A stretch of 64,000 nt of DNA from Alkalimarinus coralli (lineage in GTDB: Bacteria; Pseudomonadota; Gammaproteobacteria; Pseudomonadales; Oleiphilaceae): NCBI RefSeq assembly GCF_023650515.1, contig NZ_CP096016.1:4674501-4738500 (forward strand), given 5' to 3'. Below the pieces are notes generated by a model that did not search any database, had not been told where the DNA came from, and was given only the letters and a program-made list of their open reading frames with translations. Numbering within the stretch: position 1 is the first letter of the stretch; each line of letters begins with the position of its first letter. A program made the position numbers and the translations under genes. This document shows positions 1 to 9,300 of the stretch, piece after piece.

Positions 1-886
1 TAACATTGGCTGCGCTATCAGTGAGCGTTTGGGCAGCGATTCGAGTGCGCACATTTTCGGCAACAGATAGCGCATTTTCGTAAGAGGTTTCAGGCAGGAT
101 GACTGCAAATTCTTCTCCGCCAAACCGTGCGACGGTGTCATTGCCTTTTACATTTTTTTGCAGCATTGTTGCGACAAAGCGCAGAACCTTGTCACCGGTA
201 ATGTGGCCGAACTGATCGTTAAACTGCTTAAAATGGTCTATGTCTAAAACCAGTAAGGTCAGCTGCATCGAATTGATCTTGCTGGTGGATATCGCTTTTT
301 CCAATTCGATATTGAACGCCCGGCGGTTTTTTACTCTTGTTAGCGCATCGGTGCTCGCCTCATTGTTAAGGCGCTCAATTTCCTCTCTTAACTGAGTCAT
401 TTCCTGAGCCATCGTATCAAGTGTGGCCTGCAGGTTCTGGGTAGCCTCTTCTCTTTTCTTTGTTTCTGCAAGAAGCTCTGTAACCAACAGATTGATGGCA
501 CTGGTATCTTCGGTATCACTCACTTTCTCGGAGAAGGACTGGAGAGATCTGGCATAGCAGCCCAACCCGCTTTCTTCATCGGCTACTTGAACAAGCAGCT
601 CGTTGATTATTTTCCGTACGCTATCACGAATCCCGTCTACGGCTATTTGCTGCGCATTTTCAATATACTGCGAATACAAATCACTATTGAGTTTATCCGA
701 AAAGGGGGTGTTCTTTTTGATGAGACTGTCTATTTTTTGCTTTAATTCAAGATTGTTACCAGCCGTATACTCGTACCATACTGCGTAGTTTTCCGGAGTG
801 GTGGGTATTTCGCGCTTGCTCATTTCGGGCAAAGTAAGCTTTAAATACTTTACCGCTTGAGCTAAATCATCGTGGTGGTGTGCCAT
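1..886 (-). CDS. Diguanylate cyclase (GGDEF), 3' end outside window
   Basis: This gene reads from an ATG at 884-886 on the minus strand and runs off the left edge, so only about 295 codons are visible. The C-terminal part is a GGDEF domain: the phosphate-binding motif DIDHFKQFND and the active-site motif ARFGGEEF (near residue 256) are intact, so it should make cyclic di-GMP from two GTP. The residues before the active site read KGND rather than RxxD, so the usual inhibitory I-site looks absent. The N-terminal ~150 residues are a helical region beginning MAHHHDDL with a motif NYAVWYEYTAGNN that I recognise from other gammaproteobacterial GGDEF proteins, followed by a coiled coil. No membrane segment is seen, so it is probably cytoplasmic. 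An AAGGG lies just before the start. Confidence 0.9.
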   Translation of the reverse strand, partial: MAHHHDDLAQAVKYLKLTLPEMSKREIPTTPENYAVWYEYTAGNNLELKQKIDSLIKKNTPFSDKLNSDLYSQYIENAQQIAVDGIRDSVRKIINELLVQVADEESGLGCYARSLQSFSEKVSDTEDTSAINLLVTELLAETKKREEATQNLQATLDTMAQEMTQLREEIERLNNEASTDALTRVKNRRAFNIELEKAISTSKINSMQLTLLVLDIDHFKQFNDQFGHITGDKVLRFVATMLQKNVKGNDTVARFGGEEFAVILPETSYENALSVAENVRTRIAAQTLTDSAANV

Positions 887-1141
887 ATCCCTTCGTGCCG
901 ATAGTGTCCTGTATTCTCCTACCCGTGTTGCGGAATAGGGGGGAGTGCAATAGTTAACATGCTGCCCGCTTATTATAGAAAACTCTAATGGCATTGCCTA
1001 GCACGGTCAGGTTTGAATGATAAGATAAATTTTGTCCAGCTGGAGTAGTGCTGATCAAGTTATCCTATGCTCTATATCTCTGATATAGTTCAAGTAAGGG
1101 GCGAACTCTGGCGTTGGTCATATTAGTTTTTAGGATGGCGG

Positions 1142-2443
1142 TTGAAAATGAAGAAGTTATTTTGGGGAATCGTTTTTGTAGCAGTTGCTCTGCTGGTTTC
1201 ATTTAAAGGTTATCTCTGGTTTCAGGTATACAAACAGTTGGCTGACATTAAAGAGCAGGTAGCACCTTTTGCCGCAGTGAAATATGGCTGGATTTACTCA
1301 ACCTTTGATGGTGAAGTCGGTGTTAGAGATATTAGTATTACGCCATACCTGCTTAAAGGTACGATTTCTATCGATGAAGTCAGTCTGAAAGCGAAAGACG
1401 CTGCGGCACTATTCAAGCTTGGTGACAAGCTAGAACAACGGATTCCGCCAGATCAGTTGTTGGTTAAAATAACGAATATGTCGTTCCCGCTGGATGGCAA
1501 TTTTGATGAGTTTATCGGTGCCTCAGCAGACACTGAGTCAACGACGGTTTTTAATCCTTTTGGTGTTTACGGTTGCGGCGATACCGTCGTCGTTGAAGCG
1601 GATGAGTTAAGGGCAATGGGCTACGATCAGTTCACTGTCAGTAGCGAGATGGGGTATCAGTATGATGCGCTATCAAAAGAACTATCCATTCGAGCGCTTG
1701 TGGACTCAGATAGTATGGGACATAGCGAGTTCCTGGTCGACTTGGGGGTATCAGGCAACGACCTCTATGATGTTGTTGGCACACAGCAAGTGCCGGAAAT
1801 AAAAAGCGCCGTCTGGAGCTTTAATGATGGCGGTTATTTCCGCCGCTTATCTTTTTACTGTGGCAAGAAAACAGAAACAGAGAGAAAACGTTATGTAGAG
1901 TATGCCACTCAAGAGTGGGATGCCGATTTGAAAGACCATGGCGTTCATCTGAATCCATCGCTGATAGAGGCGTATCGGCAATACATTCTCGATGGCGGTC
2001 TGTTAAATGTAGAAGTGCGGCCCGACCGGGGTATTGACTATACCTCTCTGTCGCTTTTTTCTGCTAACGATATTGTCAACATGCTTAACTTGCGTATCAA
2101 GTTAAATGGAGAACTGCTAGAAGACTTAAGCCTGACGATTGATGAGACAACGTTTGGCGATGCCAGACAGCAAACTGAAACTCTTCCGTCACAGCAAAGC
2201 GCGGCTTCAGAGCAACCAGACCTCAAGCCGCTCGAAAAGAGCTTTAAGGAATCAGAGATAGAAGAGGCTGAGATGTTTCTTAAGCGAAGAGCGTTAGTTG
2301 AGACCGACTCAGGAAAAACAATTGAAGGCGTTATTATTTCGGTCGATGAGCACGTTATCGAAGTCGAGCAGATTGTGGCTGGCGGAAAGGTGAGTTATCC
2401 GCTCCGCAAGCGAAATATCACCTCTTTTAAAGTATGGAAGTAG
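1142..2443 (+). CDS. Membrane-anchored protein of unknown function
   Basis: I do not recognise this 433-residue protein as a named family. It begins with a short basic stretch and one hydrophobic segment (about residues 5-27), consistent with a signal anchor and a mostly periplasmic body. Residues 350-375 are rich in Q, S, E and P and look like a linker. The last ~60 residues (from about EAEMFLKRRALVETDSGK) look like a small beta-rich domain. It lies directly upstream of argE, in the same direction, with 79 bp between stop and start. Its stop codon falls inside a 23-bp tandem repeat that fills that gap. The codon use looks native and the reading frame is clean. Confidence 0.75.
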   Translation: MKMKKLFWGIVFVAVALLVSFKGYLWFQVYKQLADIKEQVAPFAAVKYGWIYSTFDGEVGVRDISITPYLLKGTISIDEVSLKAKDAAALFKLGDKLEQRIPPDQLLVKITNMSFPLDGNFDEFIGASADTESTTVFNPFGVYGCGDTVVVEADELRAMGYDQFTVSSEMGYQYDALSKELSIRALVDSDSMGHSEFLVDLGVSGNDLYDVVGTQQVPEIKSAVWSFNDGGYFRRLSFYCGKKTETERKRYVEYATQEWDADLKDHGVHLNPSLIEAYRQYILDGGLLNVEVRPDRGIDYTSLSLFSANDIVNMLNLRIKLNGELLEDLSLTIDETTFGDARQQTETLPSQQSAASEQPDLKPLEKSFKESEIEEAEMFLKRRALVETDSGKTIEGVIISVDEHVIEVEQIVAGGKVSYPLRKRNITSFKVWK

Positions 2444-2522
2444 GGCTGGTTAAGGAATGGAAGTAGGGTTGGTTAAGGAATGGAAGTAGGGCTGGTTAAG
2501 GTATGGAAATAGGTCTGGCGAA
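2434..2522 (+). repeat. 23-bp tandem repeat, about 3.9 copies
   Basis: Four direct repeats begin at 2434, 2457, 2480 and 2503. The first three are 23 bp and nearly identical; the fourth is a 20-bp degenerate copy ending at the base before the argE ATG. The first unit supplies the last codons and TAG stop of the upstream gene. Each unit contains ATGGAAGTAG followed by GGTTAAGG, so a start, a stop and an SD-like purine run recur in every copy. Copy-number change would alter the spacing between the two genes. Confidence 0.9.
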
Positions 2523-3746
2523 ATGATTAATGATGTGGCGTTACCCTCATTTGAGAAAATGTTGATGCAACTGGTATCAACACCATCGGTTAGCAGCCCA
2601 TCGACAGCGTGGGATCAAAGCAACAGCCAGGTAATTGCAATACTGGCGGATTGGCTTGCATTATTGGGTTTTGAAGTCGAGCGCATGGATGTTCCTGCCC
2701 ACCCCGGCAAGCAGAACCTGATCGCAACGATGGGTAAGGGACCAGGAGGGCTCGTTCTTGCAGGGCATACCGACACCGTTCCCTTTGATCAGTCAAAGTG
2801 GAGCTCAGACCCTTTTAAGCTGGACTATCGTGACGACCGGCTTTACGGCCTGGGAAGTTGCGATATGAAAGGTTTTTTCCCGGTGATATTAAGTGCCGTG
2901 CAGGGTTTTGCAGGAGCGGACTTTAAGCAACCGTTAATTATTATTGCAACGGCAGATGAAGAGAGTTCAATGTCAGGGGCCAGGGCACTGGCGGAGGCGG
3001 GCCGGCCAAAAGCAAGATGTGCTGTGATAGGAGAGCCAACCGGGTTAAAACCTATTCGTATGCACAAGGGCATGATGATGGAGTGTATCCGACTCCAAGG
3101 CCGCTCAGGACACTCATCGAACCCGGCGTTAGGGCATAGTGCGCTGGATTGCATGGTTGATGTGCTGGCAGACCTGACCCGATTTAGAGGAGAGCTACAG
3201 GCGCAGTATCAAAACCCGGCGTTCGAAATTGCGGTGCCAACGATGAACTTTGGCCATATTCATGGCGGCGATAACCCGAATCGTATTTGCGGTGCTTGCG
3301 AGCTTCAGTTTGATCTGAGGCCATTGCCGGGCATGGATATTGACTCGCTTAGAGCAATGATTAGCCAGCGCGTCACACCGATAGCGCAGAAACATCAGGT
3401 CGCGCTAGAGATAGAGCACCTGTTTGGCGGCGTACCTGCATTTGAAACGCCTGCGGAGTCTCCTTTTGTGGCGGCATGTGAGCGACTCAGTGGATACTCA
3501 TCAGAAGCGGTCGCCTTTGCAACCGAGGCTCCCTACCTGCAAGCGCTGGGCATGGAAACGGTTGTGATGGGGCCGGGCTCAATAGACCAGGCCCATCAAC
3601 CTGATGAATTTTTGGCCATTGATCAGGTCAAACCAGCGGTTAATATACTTAAAGGCCTGATACAGCAATACTGCATCAACGGCCTGGTGGAATACGATTT
3701 AGTGGCAGGAGACCATGCCGAAGGAGAGAGCAAAGGTGAGTTCTAA
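2523..3746 (+). CDS. argE: Acetylornithine deacetylase
   Basis: ArgE hydrolyses N2-acetyl-L-ornithine to ornithine and acetate in arginine biosynthesis. The 407-residue length fits the M20A metallopeptidase family. The metal-site motifs are present in order: GHTDTVPFD, GLGSCDMKG, ATADEESS with the catalytic Glu, GEPTG, and near the C-terminus DQAHQPDEF. A dimerisation insert lies between about residues 180 and 290. It overlaps the start of argA and is probably co-transcribed with it, so the pair combines the acetylating and deacetylating ends of the linear pathway. The start is the ATG right after the 23-bp repeats; no strong ribosome-binding site is visible, so translational coupling to the upstream gene is possible. 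Confidence 0.95.
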   Translation: MINDVALPSFEKMLMQLVSTPSVSSPSTAWDQSNSQVIAILADWLALLGFEVERMDVPAHPGKQNLIATMGKGPGGLVLAGHTDTVPFDQSKWSSDPFKLDYRDDRLYGLGSCDMKGFFPVILSAVQGFAGADFKQPLIIIATADEESSMSGARALAEAGRPKARCAVIGEPTGLKPIRMHKGMMMECIRLQGRSGHSSNPALGHSALDCMVDVLADLTRFRGELQAQYQNPAFEIAVPTMNFGHIHGGDNPNRICGACELQFDLRPLPGMDIDSLRAMISQRVTPIAQKHQVALEIEHLFGGVPAFETPAESPFVAACERLSGYSSEAVAFATEAPYLQALGMETVVMGPGSIDQAHQPDEFLAIDQVKPAVNILKGLIQQYCINGLVEYDLVAGDHAEGESKGEF

Positions 3747-5046
3747 AGAGTGGGTTAACTGGTTTCGACAGTCCTCTCCTTATATCAATGCGCATCGCAA
3801 AAGAACGGTCGTGCTTACGTTGTGCGGCGAGGCGCTGGAGGACGATAACTTAATCAATATCGTTCATGATATTGCGTTATTGAATAGTCTGGGAGTCAGA
3901 CTGGTTGTCGCGTTCGGTGCTCGTCCACAGATAGATGCCCGGCTTGAGGAAGCCGGTATCGCGTCGGAATTCCACCTTGGGTTGCGGGTAACGCATGAAG
4001 AGATGCTGAAATATATACTGGAGGTGTCAGGTCGACTCAGGGCCACCTTAGAAGCCAGGCTTTCTACTGGCGTTGTGAACTCGCCGATGCACGGAGCAAA
4101 AATTAGAGTATGCAGCGGTAACTATGTTATGGCACGCCCCGTGGGGGTTCTCGAAGGGACAGACCTGTGTCATACCGGTAAGGTAAGGCGTATTGATAAG
4201 GAGGCCATTGAGTCTTTGCTGGACTCCGGTGCGGTGGTCTTGCTTCCCTCATTGGGCTACTCGGTAACAGGGGATGCTTTTAACTTAAGTTATGAAGATG
4301 TTGCCAGCACGGCCGCAGCGGCACTAAAAGCAGAAAAGCTAATCATGCTGACTGACAAGCCCGGTATTATGAATGGTGAGAATCAACTCATTAGAGAGCT
4401 AACCATTGCAGACGGGCGTTCATTGCTAAACTCAGGAGGGCAACTGAACACGTTTGCGGAAGCGCAGCTGAAAGCCGCGTGTGAAGCCTGTGCAAATGGC
4501 GTAAAGCGTGCGCATATTATCAGTTACAAAAGTAATGGCGCGATTTTGGAGGAACTGTTCACTCGCGATGGTGCGGGAACCATGGTTAACTCCGACGACT
4601 ATGAACAAATCAGGCCTGCACAGGTTGGTGACATTAACGGCATTATGAAGCTTATTCAACCGCTGGAGGAGCAAGGCATTCTGGTACGCCGTTCGAGAGA
4701 GCTGATAGAGACTGAGATTGGTTACTTTACGGTTGATGAGAGGGATGGCGCAATCATTGGTTGTGCTGCGTTATACCCTTTTCCTGATGATGGCGCTGGT
4801 GAGCTGTCTTGCTTTGCCGTTCGCGCTGATTATCGTCGTTATGGTCGAGGGGATGCACTGTTGGAGGCGGTCGAAAGGCGAGCACGATCCCAAGGGTTCA
4901 GTCGTTTGTTTGTATTGACCACTCAAACAGAGCACTGGTTTGTTGAAAGGGGGTTTGAGAAGTCGACCAAGGATGACCTTCCTGGTCACAAACAGTCAGA
5001 CTATAACCTGCAACGAAACTCCAAGGTCTTTGCAAAGCGCTTGTAG
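3715..5046 (+). CDS. argA: N-acetylglutamate synthase
   Basis: ArgA transfers acetyl from acetyl-CoA to glutamate, the first step of arginine synthesis and usually the feedback-inhibited one. The protein has the classic two-domain layout: an amino-acid-kinase-like domain (about residues 15-290, with VVAFGARPQID and the HTGKVRRID region) and a C-terminal GNAT acetyltransferase domain with the acetyl-CoA loop RRYGRGDALL. The sequence aligns from memory along its length with P. aeruginosa ArgA. The ATG at 3715 overlaps argE by 32 bp. A GTG at 3736, preceded by AAGGAG at 3721-3726 with 9-nt spacing, begins the conserved part (SSKEWVNWFRQ) and is the better-supported start. Confidence 0.95.
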   Translation: MPKERAKVSSKEWVNWFRQSSPYINAHRKRTVVLTLCGEALEDDNLINIVHDIALLNSLGVRLVVAFGARPQIDARLEEAGIASEFHLGLRVTHEEMLKYILEVSGRLRATLEARLSTGVVNSPMHGAKIRVCSGNYVMARPVGVLEGTDLCHTGKVRRIDKEAIESLLDSGAVVLLPSLGYSVTGDAFNLSYEDVASTAAAALKAEKLIMLTDKPGIMNGENQLIRELTIADGRSLLNSGGQLNTFAEAQLKAACEACANGVKRAHIISYKSNGAILEELFTRDGAGTMVNSDDYEQIRPAQVGDINGIMKLIQPLEEQGILVRRSRELIETEIGYFTVDERDGAIIGCAALYPFPDDGAGELSCFAVRADYRRYGRGDALLEAVERRARSQGFSRLFVLTTQTEHWFVERGFEKSTKDDLPGHKQSDYNLQRNSKVFAKRL

Positions 5047-5052
5047 CGTTGT

Positions 5053-6207
5053 CTAAGGCGCAGGTGAGTCCAGATAAGCTTGCAGTATTTTATCCCTGGA
5101 CTCCTTGTCCTTCTCCCCCAGAGCTTTGGCGGATTTATAGAACTGCGCCATATTGCCCTTTGACTCCGCTATCATGGCTGTAAAGGCGGGCACAAACTGG
5201 TAATAATTGGATACGGTAATCAGTTTTGCATTGTTGATATGGTCAAACCAGCGGTGGTAGAGTCCAGACAACTCATTGTCTAGCGCCGCTTGTTGGTACT
5301 GGTTTTTCATCTGCGCAATAATCTGTTGCTTCCCGGATCGTTTGTCCTTATCGCTTATATTTGACTTATAAAGCGCTTTTAGTTTTTCTATGGATGTGGA
5401 CACGGTTGATATAAAAACAGCTCTCTCTTTCATCTTTTGTTGATGCTGCCTAACACGCTCTGTTTGGTTGTTTAATGTAAGCCAGCGGCGCAACCCTTCA
5501 AGCTCAACCGCAGTGGCAAAACTTTCATTAAACGCAGTATCCCCTTTAATATAAAGCACATGGTGACTTAATTCATGGATTAACAGGGCGGCCAGGTCGC
5601 TGTCCTCTCTGTAAACGAAGGTATTTAACACCGGATCATCAAACCAGCCTAAAGTTGAGTACGCGGTGACTCCTCCGACCCAAGTATCTAACCCTTGCCG
5701 TGTTAAGTTTTCAGCCTCTTCTTCAGCCATCTGCTTTTGGAAATAGCCCCGATAGCTTTGGCAACCGATAATGGGATAACACCATTGGTGAGGCTTGAGC
5801 GATAGCTCCGGGGCTGCTGATATGTTCCATACCACAAAGTTTCGTTTGGTATCGCTGTATTGTGAGTAGCTGCCCCCAACGTCCATGCTCATCTCTGAAG
5901 CAGAAAAAGCCCTGACTCGACGAACTGTAATCAGTTTTTCCCTTAACTCTTCGGGGGTCTCCGGGTCAGCAATAAGGGATTCTATGTCTACGCGATTACT
6001 GAGTACTTTATACTGACCTGCGATTGCCTGTTGATAGTATGTAAATGTGCTACAGCCTTGTATCAGTGAGAACAGCAGCGCTGATACCAGTAGCAGGGAT
6101 GCCGTTGCGAAAGACATTGTTGCGAAAGACGTCGTTGCAAAAGGCGTTGTTGCAAAAGAAGTCGCTGCAAAAGGCGTTGTTGCAAAAAGGGTTGATCGTT
6201 TTTTCAT
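5053..6207 (-). CDS. Putative lipoprotein aminopeptidase (COG4324/PF10023-like)
   Basis: The protein contains a zinc-peptidase motif HELSH (in LIHELSHHVLY) followed by NESFATAVE, which would supply the third metal ligand. This pattern is typical of the predicted aminopeptidase family PF10023. A hydrophobic segment ending in LIQGC gives a lipobox, so the protein is likely a periplasmic lipoprotein. The first ~28 residues are a repetitive FATTP/FATTS/FATMS stretch encoded by a 15-bp tandem repeat, so the annotated N-terminus is uncertain; an internal Met (MSFATASLLL) directly before the hydrophobic core is a good alternative start. It is convergent with argA, with only 6 bp between the stops. 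Confidence 0.85.
   Translation of the reverse strand: MKKRSTLFATTPFAATSFATTPFATTSFATMSFATASLLLVSALLFSLIQGCSTFTYYQQAIAGQYKVLSNRVDIESLIADPETPEELREKLITVRRVRAFSASEMSMDVGGSYSQYSDTKRNFVVWNISAAPELSLKPHQWCYPIIGCQSYRGYFQKQMAEEEAENLTRQGLDTWVGGVTAYSTLGWFDDPVLNTFVYREDSDLAALLIHELSHHVLYIKGDTAFNESFATAVELEGLRRWLTLNNQTERVRQHQQKMKERAVFISTVSTSIEKLKALYKSNISDKDKRSGKQQIIAQMKNQYQQAALDNELSGLYHRWFDHINNAKLITVSNYYQFVPAFTAMIAESKGNMAQFYKSAKALGEKDKESRDKILQAYLDSPAP
6104..6193 (-). repeat. 15-bp tandem repeat (6 units) in signal-peptide region
   Basis: Six consecutive 15-bp units start at 6104, 6119, 6134, 6149, 6164 and 6179 on the plus strand, each a variant of GTTGCAAAAGGCGTT. Because the unit is a multiple of three it stays in frame and adds five residues (variants of FATTP) per copy to the N-terminus of the aminopeptidase gene. 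Confidence 0.9.
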
Positions 6208-6380
6208 GATTCCTATACTAGCTTTTTGACGCTCCTCAGGTGTGGCAGGACGAATTTAACCTTTGTTTACAGATCATTACTATCAATTGCTTAAAGCTGT
6301 CTATACTTCAGTTATGCTTTATTTGTTAAGAACCTGTTTAAGCCATATATTTGATTCCAGTATAAAGAGACATAAATTAA

Positions 6381-9300
6381 ATGACCATGGAACGGCGTAC
6401 AAGCCTTCGACGGCCTATTACTCTCGCTGCAAAGTTAACCCTGACAGGAGACCAGTTCTGGCACTGTGATATCGCAGACTTTTGTGCCGAAGGTTTGTTT
6501 GTTAAATATGATGAAGAAGTCTCTTTGTCTGTGCGTGAGGCTGTCCAGCGCTCACCCGACTTAAAGATAAAAGTACTGTTTACAGACCCTTCCTGCGCGA
6601 AAGAGCACACTCTGCTGGTGCACCCTGTAAGACTTATCCAAGGGGCTATGGGCGTTTGTTTTATTGAAGTTGATACTGCTGCCATTGATGCGATGCTTAG
6701 CCTGTGTGCGGGTCAAGGGGTTGAGAAACCCTCTGTGCGCGGGGAGTCAGATCAGGCCTCGTTTATCATCAGGCAGTGTAATAAGTCTATTGCGGAGTAC
6801 CTGGAGCCTTTACTCGATCACTATGCCACTGATGTTGATGCGGCGCTCATTCATGCTGCCAACAATGCTTCCAGTGACAAGGTGTGTAATGAGCTGATGG
6901 ATGCAGCGGGTGTCCTAAAAGAGAATCAGTCTAAAATCCGTCTTCTTACGCTGGCGGCTGTTGCGGCACCTTTAAAACCGGGTCATGTCCACGAAAATCA
7001 AAAAACGGAGGACAACGCCAGCCAGCTTTCGCTGATCGAAAAAAATGAATTTGAAGACTGGCTGATGTTTAAGGTGATGGTGACTAAAGCGGAAACCCAA
7101 TATCGAGGCGCTTTGTTACAACTTAAAATGCGGCTTGATAAGGTCGGGATTGTTAATCACCTGGGTTACCAGAACCCATTAGGCCCTGCGCTGATCGTTT
7201 ATGCCTTTCGGGATGTTGTTAGCCAGTTTAATTTGCCACACATAGCAGATAAAACGGTTTATAGAACCTTTGAGACAACCGTTATCAAAAGCCTGGAAGA
7301 CCTCTATCAGAGCTTAAACCAAATCCTTATTCGCCAAAATATTCTGCCAGACCTGGATTTGAGTAAATACCTCTCTGACCGAAAGCAGAATGAAGAGAGC
7401 GAACAGAATAAACCGCCGTCAGATCATTTGACCCCAGACAGTAAAGACAACCATTCGCTGCATGCGGAGGTAGCTGACAAAGCCTCTGCGAAACTGAATA
7501 CAAAAGCGAGCGTGGCTTCAATATCGGCCGCAGCCAATAAACAGAACGATACAGATAGTCGGCAAGGGAATATACGTCGCGTCAGCAGCGCTTTAAAGCC
7601 CTCACCGGAAACACAAAATGTTCAGTCGCTAGAGCCGCCTTTTCAACCGCAGACTAAGTTGGATGCCGATGACTTATCTCAGTTTCGTGCGCATCAGCGG
7701 GCAGCCCAGAGTGCCTATTCAACCATCAATCACCTTTTTTCTATGCTTGAAAAGAGCAGGAAGGTGGGGGTTCAGGACTCAGAGGCGGTTGATAGAAAAG
7801 ACCCAAATGCGCCAAAGTGGAGCCATGATGAGTTAAAGTCCGGGCTTGACGATATGCAGGCAAACTCATCCAAAGAGAGCAGTGCCGCTGTCAATGAAGT
7901 CCCTCCGCTGATCAGGCGTCTAAAGGAAAAGCTGGAAAGTCGTACGGGCACTAAAAAAGCGTTGTCTCAAGACCAGGAAGATGTGGTTGACGTGGTTGAT
8001 CGTTTCTTTGTCAGCATGAAAACCAGTCAGAAATTGACAGAAGTGACCAAGTCACAGCTGACGCAACTGGAAGTGCCGGTTCTTAAAGTGCTAATGAGAA
8101 ACAAAGAGTTTTTTGAAGATGTCGATAGCCCGGTTCGTGCGGTGCTGAATCGTGTGGCTCAGCTTGGTATTAAAGGCGGGCGGCCAAATCCTGCAAACCA
8201 GAAGAAGATAGAGGGTATTATTCAACGAATCAACAACGAGTTTGAGCAGGATACCAGCGTTTTTGATGAAGTGTTGGGTGAACTCGATGAGTTGGTAGAC
8301 CGCCAGAATCTGCTCTATCGGCGCAATGTTGAGAGGGTAGCCGCTGCTGCTGAAGGGTCGCAAAAAGTGGTTCAGGCCAAAAAGGTGGTGGCGAGACAAA
8401 TAGAAAAACGTATTGCCGGGCGCAAGGTGCCAAAGGCCGTGGTGTCACTAATCAACGGTGGCTGGCAGGACTTACTGTCGTTGACGTACATTCGCCAGGG
8501 TGACCAAAGTCAGGCATGGCAGGACTATCTGGGGGTGCTTGACAGCTTACTCGCCTATGGCGATGACCCAGACTTGGATATCAATTTGACCGACCTGCTC
8601 AAGATTATTCAAGAGGGGCTGTCGTCTATATCCAGCAACCATATGCCATCGGGACATATTCGTGACGAACTTAAGCGCTTTTTGGTTGGCTCCAAAACCG
8701 CTCAGGTTGAAATGATTGAAATGCCTGCTGAGCAGTCTTTTGGCGAGCAGGGCGACATCTCGTTGCTCACAGAGAGTCGGCATCGAGGCATGCAGCGTTG
8801 GGTTTTGAGAGCTCAGAAATTAGAGCTGGGCGACTGGCTAAAATACACTAAAGACCCGGAGAACCCTCAATATATGAGGCTGGTATGGGTTGGTAAAGGT
8901 TTCTCAAAGTTCGTGTTTGTTAACCATCAAGGGATGAAGGTTGTTGAGCTTGATTTAATGACCGTTGCCGGCTACTTGCAAAAAGAGATCGCGGTTCTTG
9001 AAAAAGACTATGAAGTGCCTATCGTGGACGAGAGCCTCGACAATATGGTTAAGCAGGTTTATAACCAGCTCTCATTTGCGACGACTCATGATGAATTAAC
9101 GGGGCTGGTTAATCGTAAAGAGTTTGAACGCAATATTGAAAGCCTGCTCGGGCAGGGGGATGCGGTAGAGTGTTCGTTGTTATATCTTGATCTGCGCCAG
9201 TTCAGGATAGTCAATGACGCTGCGGGTTATGAAGCGGGCGACCAGATTCTGAAAGATGTATCGAAGCTTTTGCTTGATTATGCGCCCAAAGGTGCTGTTG

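Noticed and set aside
2434-2522. 23-bp repeats as a CRISPR array
   Set aside because: The units are directly adjacent with no spacers.
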